Shown in pieces: positions 8,762 to 18,800 of a stretch of DNA of 20,254 bases. Origin of the DNA: Scleroderma bovista (Eukaryota; Basidiomycota; Agaricomycetes; Boletales; Sclerodermataceae); assembly GCA_037178675.1 (NCBI GenBank), contig JAYMGJ010000803.1:1-20254 (forward strand), read 5' to 3'. The position numbers and the translations under genes are program-made. The notes beneath the pieces are model-generated. The model saw nothing but the letters and a program-made list of their open reading frames with translations. It was not told the origin of the DNA and did not search any database. The stretch's first letter is position 1. Each line of letters begins with the position of its first letter.

Positions 8762-9676
8762 GCACATGACTATACCGTCAGAGAGCCTAGAACGTGGTCT
8801 ATCTGCCTGTCAAGTTCCGATGCAAATCCGTTCATTTCCCACGGAGATATTCCCCCTGCAATCCAGACATTCGCTTCATCACTCACTATGGAGTCCGTAT
8901 TTTCTCTGGATCATTTCTCCACTATTGCTGCAGATATCCACTATGTCCTGCTCTTAGGACAGCCTCTCCCAGAGTTCCCGTGCACTGCCTGGCACATATC
9001 TTCCCAGCCTGCTCCCTCAGTCCCTCTCGTTCTCGGTCAGCGCATTCTCCTTGTCAGTCCTGCGTCAAGGACGTACTTTGGTCATCTTAGGTCTATTGTC
9101 AAGCTTGAAAAGTCTTCTCTGGTCGTCTCTGTGTCCCCTGAGCCCTCAGCCTATGGTCCCTTCCTCCCAGATACTTGCCATGTCCATCTTCCTCTGTCGT
9201 TCGTCTCACTTCCCTGGATGCGTCGAATTCAATACTCTATCCGCTTCCCTACTTTCAGACGACATCCCCCAGCACCATGACAGTTATTCCCCCCACTTTA
9301 TAGTGCTATTAGGAAGAAGAACCCTCTCTTGTTCTTTCCCAGAAGAGAGCTCGTCAAGGGAGCCCATGGTTGCGCTTCAGTGGCGCTAGAACACATGCAC
9401 TATACCTTAGTGTATGCTGACCCCCCAAAAGACCTCTGGACCCCTGGTACCCTTCTTGTGGCTGTTTTGTCTCGGATCAATCCCCCTGTTTATCTCAGAT
9501 CTTCCCCATTGTTGTCCCATCAAATTCCTGATGGTACACAGCCCCCCATCAAACTTCTTAGGCTGTGCATCAATGACTCCTTCTGCTGTGCAGTGACTCA
9601 TCCCTTGCTTACTGATGCTCTCTTGTCATCAGTATTACTCTATCCCTTTCGCATTTTTGGTATATTACTCAGCTGA
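8762..9676 (+). pseudogene. unknown reading frame with one in-frame TGA
   Basis: One frame is open from 8762 to 9676 (about 304 codons), interrupted only by TGA at 9278-9280. The first ATG is at 8888. The product is rich in Leu, Pro and Ser, with no low-complexity run and no motif I recognise; it is not RT, integrase, RNase H or protease. Just upstream, in the same frame, are TAG (about 8735) and TGA (about 8747), so a 5' part may be lost or lie behind an intron. The frame stops exactly where the LTR-like block at 9674 begins, and its last 25 codons already resemble that block (CTTACTGATG), so the true end may be earlier. It could be the decayed last gene of an LTR element or a chance frame in decayed DNA. 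Confidence 0.35.
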
Positions 9677-10376
9677 TGACTCACTCCCTTACCAATCAAT
9701 CTTGTCATGCAGCTTACTCATTCCTTTACTCAGCAGCTTATTCATGCTTCCTATGCTTACTCATTCCTGCTTATCCTTTGCTTACTGATCGCTTACAAAC
9801 CCCTTACAAAGCTCTTACCAATCCCTTACCAATCCTTGACAAATTCTGCTTACTCCCTTCTCTTTTTGTACTTTAATGCTGTGCCCCCCCATGTATTTAA
9901 ACCCCTGGGCTCAGCCCAGTGAAAAAAAGGACCCAATTGCACAAAATTATCCCTCTCTCAGACTCTCTCAGTCAGTATCCCCTCAGCTCTTTGAGTCTTG
10001 TAGGCTTCAGTGAAGGTCTAAAGACTCTGATATTCAAGTTTTATTCAATCTATTCAAGTCCAAGTATTTCTCTAGGCTCAAGCGGAGTCTAGCCAGTCAA
10101 TCATTCATCTCTCATTGCTTCTGGACGTCAGGAGCCCCCTTGTCCCCTTGCTGCACCAATCTCTAGGTGTAGTATCGCTGTTTCAGCCTCAGTCAACCCA
10201 ATCCCCGCTTTGACACTTCCTAGGCTTTAGGAAGAGTCCAGACCCCTATCCCCTTTGTCTTCTATTACTCCTGTACCCCAGGAGTATCCTGCATCATCGT
10301 CTGCATCACCCTGTTGGTGTAGATCCCCTTCCCCCCTCCTCAGCACATCCTCTCTGGACACTGCGGAGGTAAATCA
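9674..10376 (+). repeat. LTR-like block, about 703 bp (solo or terminal LTR)
   Basis: The block starts TGATGACTCACTCCC and ends GTAAATCA, giving TGAT/ATCA ends. Its first 170 bases repeat CTTACTCATTC and CTTACCAATC variants, as in an LTR U3. A TATA-like TATTTAAA lies near 9894. The perfect palindrome CTGGGCT-C-AGCCCAG follows at 9905-9919, then an A run, as in an R/U5 region. The rest is pyrimidine-rich without an open frame. No matching 5-bp target duplication is seen (TCAGC on the left, CCACT on the right) and no polypurine tract precedes it. Either boundary may be wrong, or the block may be a rearranged LTR. It meets the copia gag fragment on its right. Confidence 0.45.
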
Positions 10377-10389
10377 CCACTCGCACATA

Positions 10390-10615
10390 TTTGTAGTCCT
10401 TTGTTGGTGTTGTGTTTGGGTTATTACTCCGACCCAAATCCACACTTTGACTCACAGTGGATGCGAAATTTCCACATCTGGTAATTTGTTCCGTCGTCTT
10501 TGAGTGATGGTACATCGTATAAACGACTTGTACCCGCGGACTTGACTGATTCTGTCAAGGCTACAGTTGAAGTTTTCATTTTTCCAGCCATTGAAGCGGA
10601 GGGTGGAGTAGACAT
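10390..10615 (-). pseudogene. copia 2 gag, N-terminal fragment
   Basis: On the minus strand ATG 10615 opens a frame reading MSTPPSASMAG ... SRLYDVPSLKDDGTNYQMWKFRI. The block LKDDGTNYxxWKFRI is the typical start of a Ty1/copia Gag (UBN2/DUF4219 type). After KFRI the frame shifts by one base, and the sister frame carries SNNPNTTPTKDY, which also fits copia Gag. Similarity then ends near 10390, close to the LTR-like block. Upstream on the same strand lie a primer site (10697-10686) and, beyond an inserted segment, an LTR (12218-11971). The gene is truncated after about 75 codons and frameshifted, so it is non-functional. Confidence 0.72.
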
Positions 10616-10685
10616 CTTGCGAGTAGGAGTAGTAGTCTTGATAGCACAAGTAGTATTGTTGCTTGTCTAGTTTTGTAGGCCAACA

Positions 10686-10697
10686 GGGCTCATAACC
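10686..10697 (-). promoter_or_regulatory. copia 2 primer-binding site, matches Met-tRNA anticodon arm
   Basis: On the minus strand GGTTATGAGCCC lies three bases after the LTR end CTAACA (10701). Its complement GGGCTCATAACC is the anticodon stem-loop of a methionine tRNA, with the CAT anticodon inside. Drosophila copia and yeast Ty5 are known to prime from a cleaved initiator-tRNA half at this region rather than from the tRNA 3' end. The same is inferred here. Confidence 0.65.
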
Positions 10698-10700
10698 TTT

Positions 10701-10719
10701 TGTTAGATGCCTCTTGCAC
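10701..10719. repeat. left copy of a ~20-bp direct repeat flanking the 1.25-kb segment
   Basis: TGTTAGATGCCTCTTGCAC recurs at 11971-11989 as TGTTAGATGGCTCGTGCAC (17 of 19 identical), and both copies are preceded by CTTTT. Read on minus, it is the last 19 bp of the copia 2 LTR. The repeat is best explained as a long target-site duplication around the inserted segment. Confidence 0.55.
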
Positions 10720-11709
10720 CTCAACCACCACCTTCCCCTTTGGGACAGGCCTCTGCCCCACCCAAACATCAGTGTACTCCCTCATCGCCATGCACAATCC
10801 TTCTCTCAGAGATTGGAAAGTGCTACCACACCTTCCCCAAAGGCACCTTTAGGTCTCAATTCGCTCCCCCTGCGGTCCCCCACTCAGTCCTCCATCACGT
10901 TGATGCTCATCCATTTTACTGGTCCTGGACCATGAAAGCCGGCCCCAATGCTGGCAAGTCTTTCGCTGTTCCTACTGTCCCGACCTTGTGTCTGAAGGAC
11001 AGTCCAAAGGCTATCCAGTGGATAGTCTCTATTTTCCATGCCTTTAAGACACAGCTCACCTCTCAGGTGCTTGACCAGGAGACAGGCAGGGTCCTCCCTG
11101 CCTACGTCAAACTATATCAGAACAACATGCTGATGCACTTGTGTGCTCAGCTGGCCCGCCGTTGCACGGGCAAACCCCCCCCTGCAACCACCCCCTCTCA
11201 CGCCACCCCCTGGCCAGCTGCACCTAGAACCCCCCAAACCCCCCTTAGCATTGTCATGGAGCTCCAAAAGGAGGTCGCAGCCCTGCAAGCCGAGGTTCAG
11301 GCCCTCCGGCTCTTGCATGAGGCATCCGCAATACCCCCCCCCCTCCCCACACACCGCTCCCACAGTGGTGCCTCCACATCCCCCCTCCCCTTCTGCCGCC
11401 TTGTCTATGTCCATAGTCCAGGAGGGAGTCACCCACCCAGATCACCAGTGGTTGCAGTCTGTCATTGACAACCAGTACTGCCCACTAGCATTCAAACACA
11501 TCGACTCCTCTATGGTCCCATCCTACCCCCTCGTCATCCCTGAGGACGTTCAGCAGGTCCTGCAGGTGATCTACGAGGCAGACATCCAGTTCGTGGGTTT
11601 CGACTCCAACAGTGACCTTTGTGTTGCCATCCGGTCTCCCGCTGAGTTAATTGTTGCAGCGGTTGTTGTTCAGGTGGGTGCTCTCTTACCCCCTCCCCCC
11701 ATCTGGTAG
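10707..11709 (+). pseudogene. unknown Pro-rich coiled-coil frame, split by a shift at a C10 tract
   Basis: Frame one runs 10707-11468 and frame two continues usefully from about 11345 to 11709. They join if one base of the ten-C run at 11334-11343 is miscounted or mutated, giving about 334 residues. The order is: a Pro-rich start; a region with YHTFPKG and HPFYWSWTMKAGPNAGKS; a Pro/Ala linker; a leucine-heptad helix (MELQKEVAALQAEVQALRLL, about 11256-11315); a second Pro-rich linker; and a tail with THPDHQWLQSVIDNQYCPLAF and DVQQVLQVIYEADIQFVGFDS. I do not recognise the family. The ATG at 10707 lies inside the flanking direct repeat, so the real start is probably lost and the frame enters at about 10720. 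A possible donor (CAG/GTGGGT near 11672) could extend the gene. Helix plus Pro-rich linkers would suit a Gag or ORF1-like structural protein, but this is only a guess. Confidence 0.4.
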
Positions 11710-11970
11710 CCCTTCGGCCCCTATCCCCCTGCCCCTCTTCTTCTGCCCAGCCTGTCGGTACCCTTTCAAGAACATAGCACTTGGGGGGTGGCATACGCCC
11801 CCTGCAGCCCGTGCTCACTGGATGTTACCAGGGCAGCAGGCGTGTAGTCAGAGAAGGACTTAGCATTAGTGTTATGATAGTGTGTCTGTACCCATAGTCA
11901 GTGGAGTGCAGAGTGGGGTGACTCACCCTGAAGCACTATAATTATAAGAAGAAAAAAAACCCCCCTTTTT
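11710..11970 (+). other. end of the inserted segment, no gene seen
   Basis: There is no supported reading frame. The segment ends with AAGAAGAAAAAAAAC, then CCCCC and TTTTT just before the right copy of the direct repeat at 11971. The A-rich end would suit a non-LTR (target-primed) insertion, but the following C and T runs are not explained. Confidence 0.35.
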
Positions 11971-12218
11971 TGTTAGATGGCTCGTGCACAGGGAACTAGC
12001 TCAGAGGCAAACTCAGTGTCTGGTGTGGAACACTGGATATATAACTGACCTAGCTCAGAGGCAAACTAAGTAAGTTAGTACTAAGTAAAGGAAAGTGTGA
12101 CTAGATGTCTTACCTCAGTGTCTGGTGTGGAACACTGAGGTGAAAAGAGTCCTCGAGTGGATGAAAAATCCTCTGTGCTTATGTAAGGATACTCATCGCA
12201 CAAATAAGGAAACTAACA
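11971..12218 (-). repeat. copia 2 5' LTR, 248 bp
   Basis: The ends TGTTAG (11971) and CTAACA (12218) form a perfect 6-bp inverted repeat, as in copia LTRs. Read on minus, a TATA box (TTATATATCC, about 12045-12036) lies 65 bp before the LTR end, the usual R/U5 length for copia. The last 19 bp match the bases next to the primer site at 10701. The element therefore reads LTR - inserted 1.25 kb - short repeat - primer site - gag. Inside are two copies of CTAGCTCAGAGGCAAACT (11996, 12050) and two of a 24-base hairpin unit (12012, 12114). Confidence 0.62.
12112..12141. repeat. 10-bp perfect inverted repeat (hairpin) in the copia 2 LTR
   Basis: ACCTCAGTGT and ACACTGAGGT flank a 10-base loop. A second copy of the unit at 12012-12035 keeps a 6-bp stem (CAGTGT/ACACTG). 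The duplicated hairpin lies upstream of the TATA box on minus, so it could be a regulatory element or a folded RNA structure. Confidence 0.5.
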
Positions 12219-12857
12219 GTAAGCCTAGAGAATGGTAGTGACGAAGTAGGTCTTTCAACAGTAGCACTGCCTACATACATGCTGAAGATGCCTCATGCCT
12301 AGTACATGCCCTATAGTATATATACTGGTCAATCCAGCACCCTGAGGCTCTCCATTCAAGCTCTCTTTGCGTTTTTGCCCTACTCAACTCCTGCTTCCTC
12401 CTCAAAGCTTGCTGTGTGATAGTTCCCTTGGGTCTTTGTCCTAGGCAGCCTAATCTTGTGGTCATTCATGCCATTTTCTGCTGCACACCTTATCCCAATT
12501 TTCAGTCAAGAATTTGTGCCACTGGCAATCAAGCCATACCATTGTTATGATGTTTTTCATGGTTTTTATGTTAATAAATTCACTGATCACCATGTCTTTG
12601 AAGTTGCATTTTGACTTAGCAGATTGTAGTAATGTAATGATGGTGTAACATGAGCTTTTTTTACTTTCTTTACTTCAAAGAATGAATGATCACTTTTTGT
12701 ACTTATTCTGCTTAGCAAAGCAAACAAAGTATGACAAACTACTTCAAAGTGAAAAAGTGCCAAAAGCAGTAAAAAAGTAATGTGTGAATTTGCTGACATG
12801 GTTAAATGTCACTCTTGTCTGGCTATCTTACATGGGAAAACACAAGTACATTATGTG
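12219..12857. other. AT-rich spacer downstream of the NLR gene
   Basis: No supported gene is present. A 64-codon minus-strand frame (12465-12271) rich in Arg and Gln has no recognisable motif. A self-complementary AGTATATATACT lies near 12314. From 12371 onward the spacer contains no CpG, continuing the CpG-poor state of the neighbouring exon. The 3' untranslated region and poly(A) site of the NLR gene should lie here. Confidence 0.4.
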
Positions 12858-15800
12858 TCAAAACTGAAAACATTGTTTCCACTCCTTCCCATGTGCCATT
12901 CTACTAAGGTCCAACTCCACATATCCTCTTGGGATAACCAACCTAGTGCATGGAGTATAGAATGCATGTCTCTGGCTATGTGGAACCCACAGAAACAACT
13001 GTCCATGTGGACCTTTGATCCATCCATCTTCATGAAGTGTAATACATTGGTGAAAAGCCTGTGCATCATGGAGACAGAGCCCCTTCTCTCTGCTCAACAA
13101 GGCATGGATTGATTCAGAGGAAAATTTGATTGAGGAATGAGTGGTATGATGCTGAGGATCAGTGCAAAGCACCAAGGTGGAAAGCAAACTATACTCTGCT
13201 ATGACATGGAAATGAATGGATGTAACATTGTAACTGAAAAGAGTTGTAGGCTCACCATTGATTGAAGACATGTGATATTGATGTGATCTAAAAAATACAT
13301 TTTCTTTCATATTTTTGATGATTCCAATGTCTGTTCCATCATCCCAGATCCTTACAGTCTTGTCATCTGATCCTGACACAATTCTTGTGCCATCAGGGGA
13401 GAATGCAACTGATCTGACCACATCAGTATGACCTTGAAGTGGACTGCCAATCTGAACACCCTTGTTAGCATCCCAGACTCTTACAGTCTTATCAAGTGAG
13501 CCTGACACAATCCTTGTGCCATCAGGAGAAAATGCAACTGAGATGACTGAGTGAGTGTGACCTTGAATTGGACTGCCAATCTGCACATTCCTAGCAGCAT
13601 CCCAGACTCTTACAGTCTTATCACCTGAACCTGACACAATCCTTGTGCCATCAGGGGAGAATGCAAGAGATCCAACATGCCTAGTGTGGCCTTGAAGTGG
13701 ACTACCAATCTGCAGACCCCTGTCAGCATCCCAGACTCTCATAGTCTTATCATTTGAGCCTGACACAATCCTTGTGCAATCAGGGGAGAATGCAACTGAT
13801 GTGATATGCCTACTGTGGCCTTGAAGTGGATTTCCAATCTGCATGACCCAATGCATATCCAAGACTCTCATAGTAGTGTCAAATGAGCCTGACACAATCT
13901 TGCTGCCATCAGCTGAGCCTGACATAATCCTTGCACCATCAGAGGAAAATGCAACTGATGTGACTGGGTTAGTGTGGCCTTGAAGTGGACTGCCAATCTG
14001 CACACCTCTGTCAGCATCCCAGACTCTCACAGTCATGTCCTTTGAGGCTGACACAATCCTTGTGCCATCAGGGGAGAATGCAACTGATGAGATACTGTCA
14101 GTGTGGCCTTGAAGTGGACTACCAATCTGCACACCACTGTCAGCATCCCAGACTCTCACAGTCTTATCACCTGAGCCTGACACAATTCTTGTGCCATCAG
14201 GGGAGAATGCAACTGATCTAACCAGGTCAGTATGGCCTTGAAGTGGACTGCTAATCTGTACAACCCCATCAGCATCCCAGACTCTGACAATCATATCATA
14301 TGAGCCTGACACAATCCTTGTGCCATCAGGGGAGAATGCAACTGATGTGACAATGTTAGTGTGGCCTTGCAGTGGACTGCCAATTTGAACACCCCTGTTA
14401 GCATCCCAGATTCTTACAGTCTCATCATATGAGCCTGACACAATCCTTGTGCCATCAGGGGAGAATGCAACTGATGTGACCAACTTTGTGTGGCCTTGAA
14501 AGGGACTTCCAATCTGCACATCCCTGTCAGCATCCCAGACTCTCACAGTATTATCAGAGGAGCCCAACACAATCTTTGTGCCATCAGGGGAGAATGTAGA
14601 TGATGTGACCCAGTAAGTGTGGCCTTGAAGTGGACTGCCAATTTGCACACCTCTATCAGCATCCCAGACTCTCACACTCTCATCATCTGAGCCTGACACA
14701 ATCCTTGTGCCATCAAGGGAAAATGCAACTGATGTGACTCTGTCAGTGTGGCCTTGAAGTGAACTGCCAATCTGCACACCACTATCAGCATCCCAGATTC
14801 TCACACTCTCATCATCTGAGCCTGACACAATCCTTGTGCTGTCAGGGGAGAATGCAACTGATCTGACCCTGTCAGTGTGGCCTTGAAGTGGATTGCCAAT
14901 CTGAACACCCCTGTCAGCATCCCACACTCTCACATTCTCATCATCTGAGCCTGATACAATCTTTGTGCCATCAGGGGAGAATGTAACTGATGTGACACGC
15001 TTAGTGTGGCCTTGAAGTGGACTGCCAATTTGCACACCCCTGTTAGCATCCCAGACTCTCACACTCTCATCATCTGAGCCTGACACAACCCTTGTGCCAT
15101 CAGGAGAGAATGCAACTGATGTGACCCTATCAGTGTGGCCCTGAAGTGGACTGCCAATTTGCACACCCCTGTCAGCATCCCAGACTCTTGCAGTCTCATC
15201 ATCTGAGCCTGACACAATCCTCATGCCATCAGAGGAGAATGCAACTGATGTAACACAGTTAGTGTGGCCTTGAAGTGGACTGCCAATTTGCACACCCCTG
15301 TTAGCATCCCAGACTCTCACAGTCTTGTCAGAGGAGCCTGACACAATCCTTGTGCCATCAGGGGAGGATGCAACTGATGTGACATCCTTATTGTGGCCTT
15401 GAAATGAATTGCCCATCTGGACACCCCTGTGAGCATCCCAGGTTCTCACAGTCTTGTCAGAGGAGCCTGACACAATCCTTGTGCCATCAGGAAAGAATGC
15501 AACTGATGTGACTGAACAACTGTGGTTTTGAAGTGTACTGCCAACCTGCACACCCTTTGTGGCATCCCAGACTCGAATAGTATTGTCAACTGAGCCTGAC
15601 ACAATCCTTGTGCTATCAGAAGAGAATGCAACTGATGTGACTGAGTAAGTGTGGCCTTGAAGTGGACTGCCAATCTGCACACCCCTGCCAGCATCCCAGA
15701 CTATCACAGTCTCATCATCTGAGCCTGACACAATCTTTGTGCCATCAGGGGAGAATGCAACTGATGTGACACACTTAGTGTGGCCCTGAAGTGGAGTGCC

Positions 15801-18800
15801 AATCTGCACACCTTTGCCAGTGTCCCAGACTCTTATGGTCTTGTCATCTGAGCCTGACACAATCCTTATGCCATCAGGGGAGAATGCAACTGATGCAACC
15901 CTGTCAGTATGGCCTTGAAGTGGACTGCCAATCTGCACACCCCTGTCAGCATCCCAGACTCTTACAGTCATGTCCTTTGAGCCTGACACAATCCTTGTGC
16001 CATCAGAGGAGAATGCAGCTGATGTCACCCAGTCAGTGTGGCCTTGAAACAAGATCTGAGTAGCAGGCCAATCTTGGTAATCTCCTTCAGCAACTCTGGC
16101 AATGCAGGGAAACTTTGGCTGTAAAGTCCTATAAAGCACTGAATTTTGAGGACTAAATGGCAATGCAGACATGTACAAGTGGGGAGTGCTTGTAGATGAT
16201 GCATTGCAAAAGTTGTGGATGAATTTCATGCCATCTTTTGCCAATGCTCTAGCATCCTCATATTCCTTCCCCTGCAGTCATTAGCTGTGTCAAAATGGAA
16301 TTCACCATACCCCTGATCCACTCACCTGTAGCCATCTCACAGCATATGAAAGAGCAAATGCAGCATTGCCAAGGATGCCCAACAAGCTCATTGCTTCCAA
16401 CCAGAACAGCATTTTTTCACTCCCCAGAAGATCTCTCACATATCCTGCAAGGACAGGATCAAACTTGGTGGCCTGCAGATGCTTGGCCCAGAAACAACAT
16501 GAGTATGTCAGTTGGGGTGAAATCTTGGCCTTGACTCTCTCAGCAAGATCAGGTACTTCAGAGTTGAGTAGGTAGGAGCTGTCCAGCTCACAGATATTGA
16601 AGTATAGACCACCATCAAGGATACAGAGTGATGCAACAGCTAGCTCAGCCTGAACATCAGACTCGCCAACAAAGTAGTCAATACTCCGTGAATGATCAAT
16701 CAAGAAGTCGTAGAACGAGGTGTGTAATGGCCGGATTGGTTTTGTGTGGTCAGTGACACCACTTAGCAATGGGCCCATGAAATGGAGGACAATCTCCACA
16801 TTGAAATCATTGTGCTTGAAGTGTTGACGCATGGCATTCAGTCCACCCAATGGGAGTGGCTCCAGTGTATAAAGAACCTGCCGCATTACGGTGCGGAACC
16901 GCATGAGAGCAGTTGGCCTCATGCTTACAACACTCTCCAGAATTGCACGATACATGTTGTCCAGAAGGGCTTTCCCTTCCCCCGATGCACTTCCTATGCA
17001 GCTATTGAAGCGTTCCTTGACCATTTCTCCAGTAGCATTCAATCCGATGAACTCGCAAGCAAGACGAGCCCATTCGAATAACCCGTCGGCTTTCTGTGCG
17101 ATTTGGTTAACTTCACCATCTCCGATGTCCTCGAGATCTCCGATTTTCATGGAAACAAACAGACGGATGTCACGTTCAGTGAACGCGACAGGCACGTCAT
17201 CCAAAGACATGGCTTTCACATGCCGAGCACTGCTTAGCCAGTCTTGAATGTCACGCAATGGTCGGGATGTCACAAGGAGGCGGAAATTAGAGGGCAGTCT
17301 GGCAGCTTGTGGGGATCCCAGCACTGATAAGATGTGACTCCGCGATGGCTCGAGCCCACTCTCATCCAATGCGTCAATGACCACAACTATACGTCCTGTA
17401 ATCCCACTGGCAACCTGAGATAATGGCGCCAAGAGGAGCTTTGACCACTGCTGTTTGATATCGGGAGTAGCCATGAGAGAGTGGTTGTTTGCAAAAACAC
17501 GAAATAACGCTCGTTGAAAGGTAGGGTGTTGGTCTGCGAGATCACGAACAATTGTCCTGAACATTTTTTCTTCACGGTGTTCGGACTGCCTGTCGCGCGC
17601 AAAGCAGAAGCATGACCCGAGTTCGCCAACATTCTCTGACCACAATGCAATGGTGTGTGCAATCGCGGATTTTCCCTTCCCAGCCTGACCGTGAAGCCAT
17701 AAGATCCGTGGCGCATTGACGTCCGGGTCGTGAATCCATTCCACAATCTCCTGCAGAATTTCCTTTCTCGTTCCGTCCAGGCATTTCTTCGTCATTTTGA
17801 GCCCTGCGTCAGTTGCATACGTCATGCCGTCCAGGTTCAAGTCTTCGAGAATGCGGTAGACATTGACGTGGATGTCGCGAAATGCACGATCACGGTACTG
17901 TTGCATCAACTCGTCCAGCGCGTTGTTGTAGTCAGCAACAGCAATTTGCGTTTCGGACATAATGTTCTTTCCGAGTCGTTTCCCTATGATACCATATCAG
18001 AATGTCATCGGGGAGGTAATCAAAAGGGCGCACAAAAGCCCATTGTTTCGGAATAGTTTTTGATGAACTGGGCACAATTGCTAATAACCTTGGCGATTGG
18101 CGCGAGGGGATCTTCCATCTTGGAAAGATTGACTAGGGTATCTCCTTCGAGAAGGAACTCGTAGACACTTTTCACTTTTAAAAACAAACTAGACACCGAA
18201 TTGTCTAGGGTCGCTTGGTTGATGAATAACTGACAAGGATGGTATGAGATATGTGCGCCCGAACTAGAAGACTCACCTGAGCTACATTGGTTAGTACCCC
18301 CAACGCCATCTGAGCGTAAGGAGGAACCTGCGTAACAATGACAGTCTGAATTTTCCACTGCAGCAAGCGAGGAATCGCACATTGGCAGTAGCACTGACTA
18401 CCATGTTGAAAGTCTTGAATGGTTGGAGATACGTTGAACTAATGGTGTCCATCTGAGAGACGGCAGTGTTGATCCCATCGACGAGTTCGACAGCATCTTG
18501 CGTAACACGCCGCACAGGTGCTATTGCGTCGAGCTCTTTTTGGGCAGCGTCGATCTCGTTACGCATACCTGGCTGGTACACATTACTAGTCGACTGGTGC
18601 TACTTTGCAGACCAGCGCTCAGCAAACAGCACGAGACATGGATGTTGGCCATTTCTCATACCTCGTGGTCTGGTACAACTTGAACCGGCCTTTCGTGCAA
18701 ATCGTGCGGCTAGACGAGGTCTCAGCAAACAATACGCAAGCCGCTTCCGTAGAACTTGGGACGGTTGTGTTTGTACAAGAAGCACTCACAACTACAGAGG

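Noticed and set aside
11334..11343. Programmed frameshifting at the C10 tract
   Set aside because: No downstream structure or slippery-site context was identified. Mutation or a read error is simpler.
11112..11432. Minus-strand Gly-rich frames within the unknown 10707-11709 region
   Set aside because: Antisense of Pro-rich codons and C runs. The + frames carry a heptad helix and mixed composition and are preferred.
12271..12465. Minus-strand 64-codon frame rich in Arg and Gln near the NLR 3' end
   Set aside because: Short, no recognisable domain and no splice partner found. It was considered as a transposase or homeodomain remnant but could not be supported.
13315..16052. Regular 129-bp tandem repeats that could suggest a satellite or CRISPR-like array
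   Set aside because: The period is a multiple of three, the minus frame is open throughout, and each unit reads as a WD40 blade. There are no unique spacers.
13985..16063. Open + strand frames opposite the WD40 repeats (13985-14221 and 15791-16063)
   Set aside because: They repeat with the same 129-bp period and are antisense shadows of the WD40 units.
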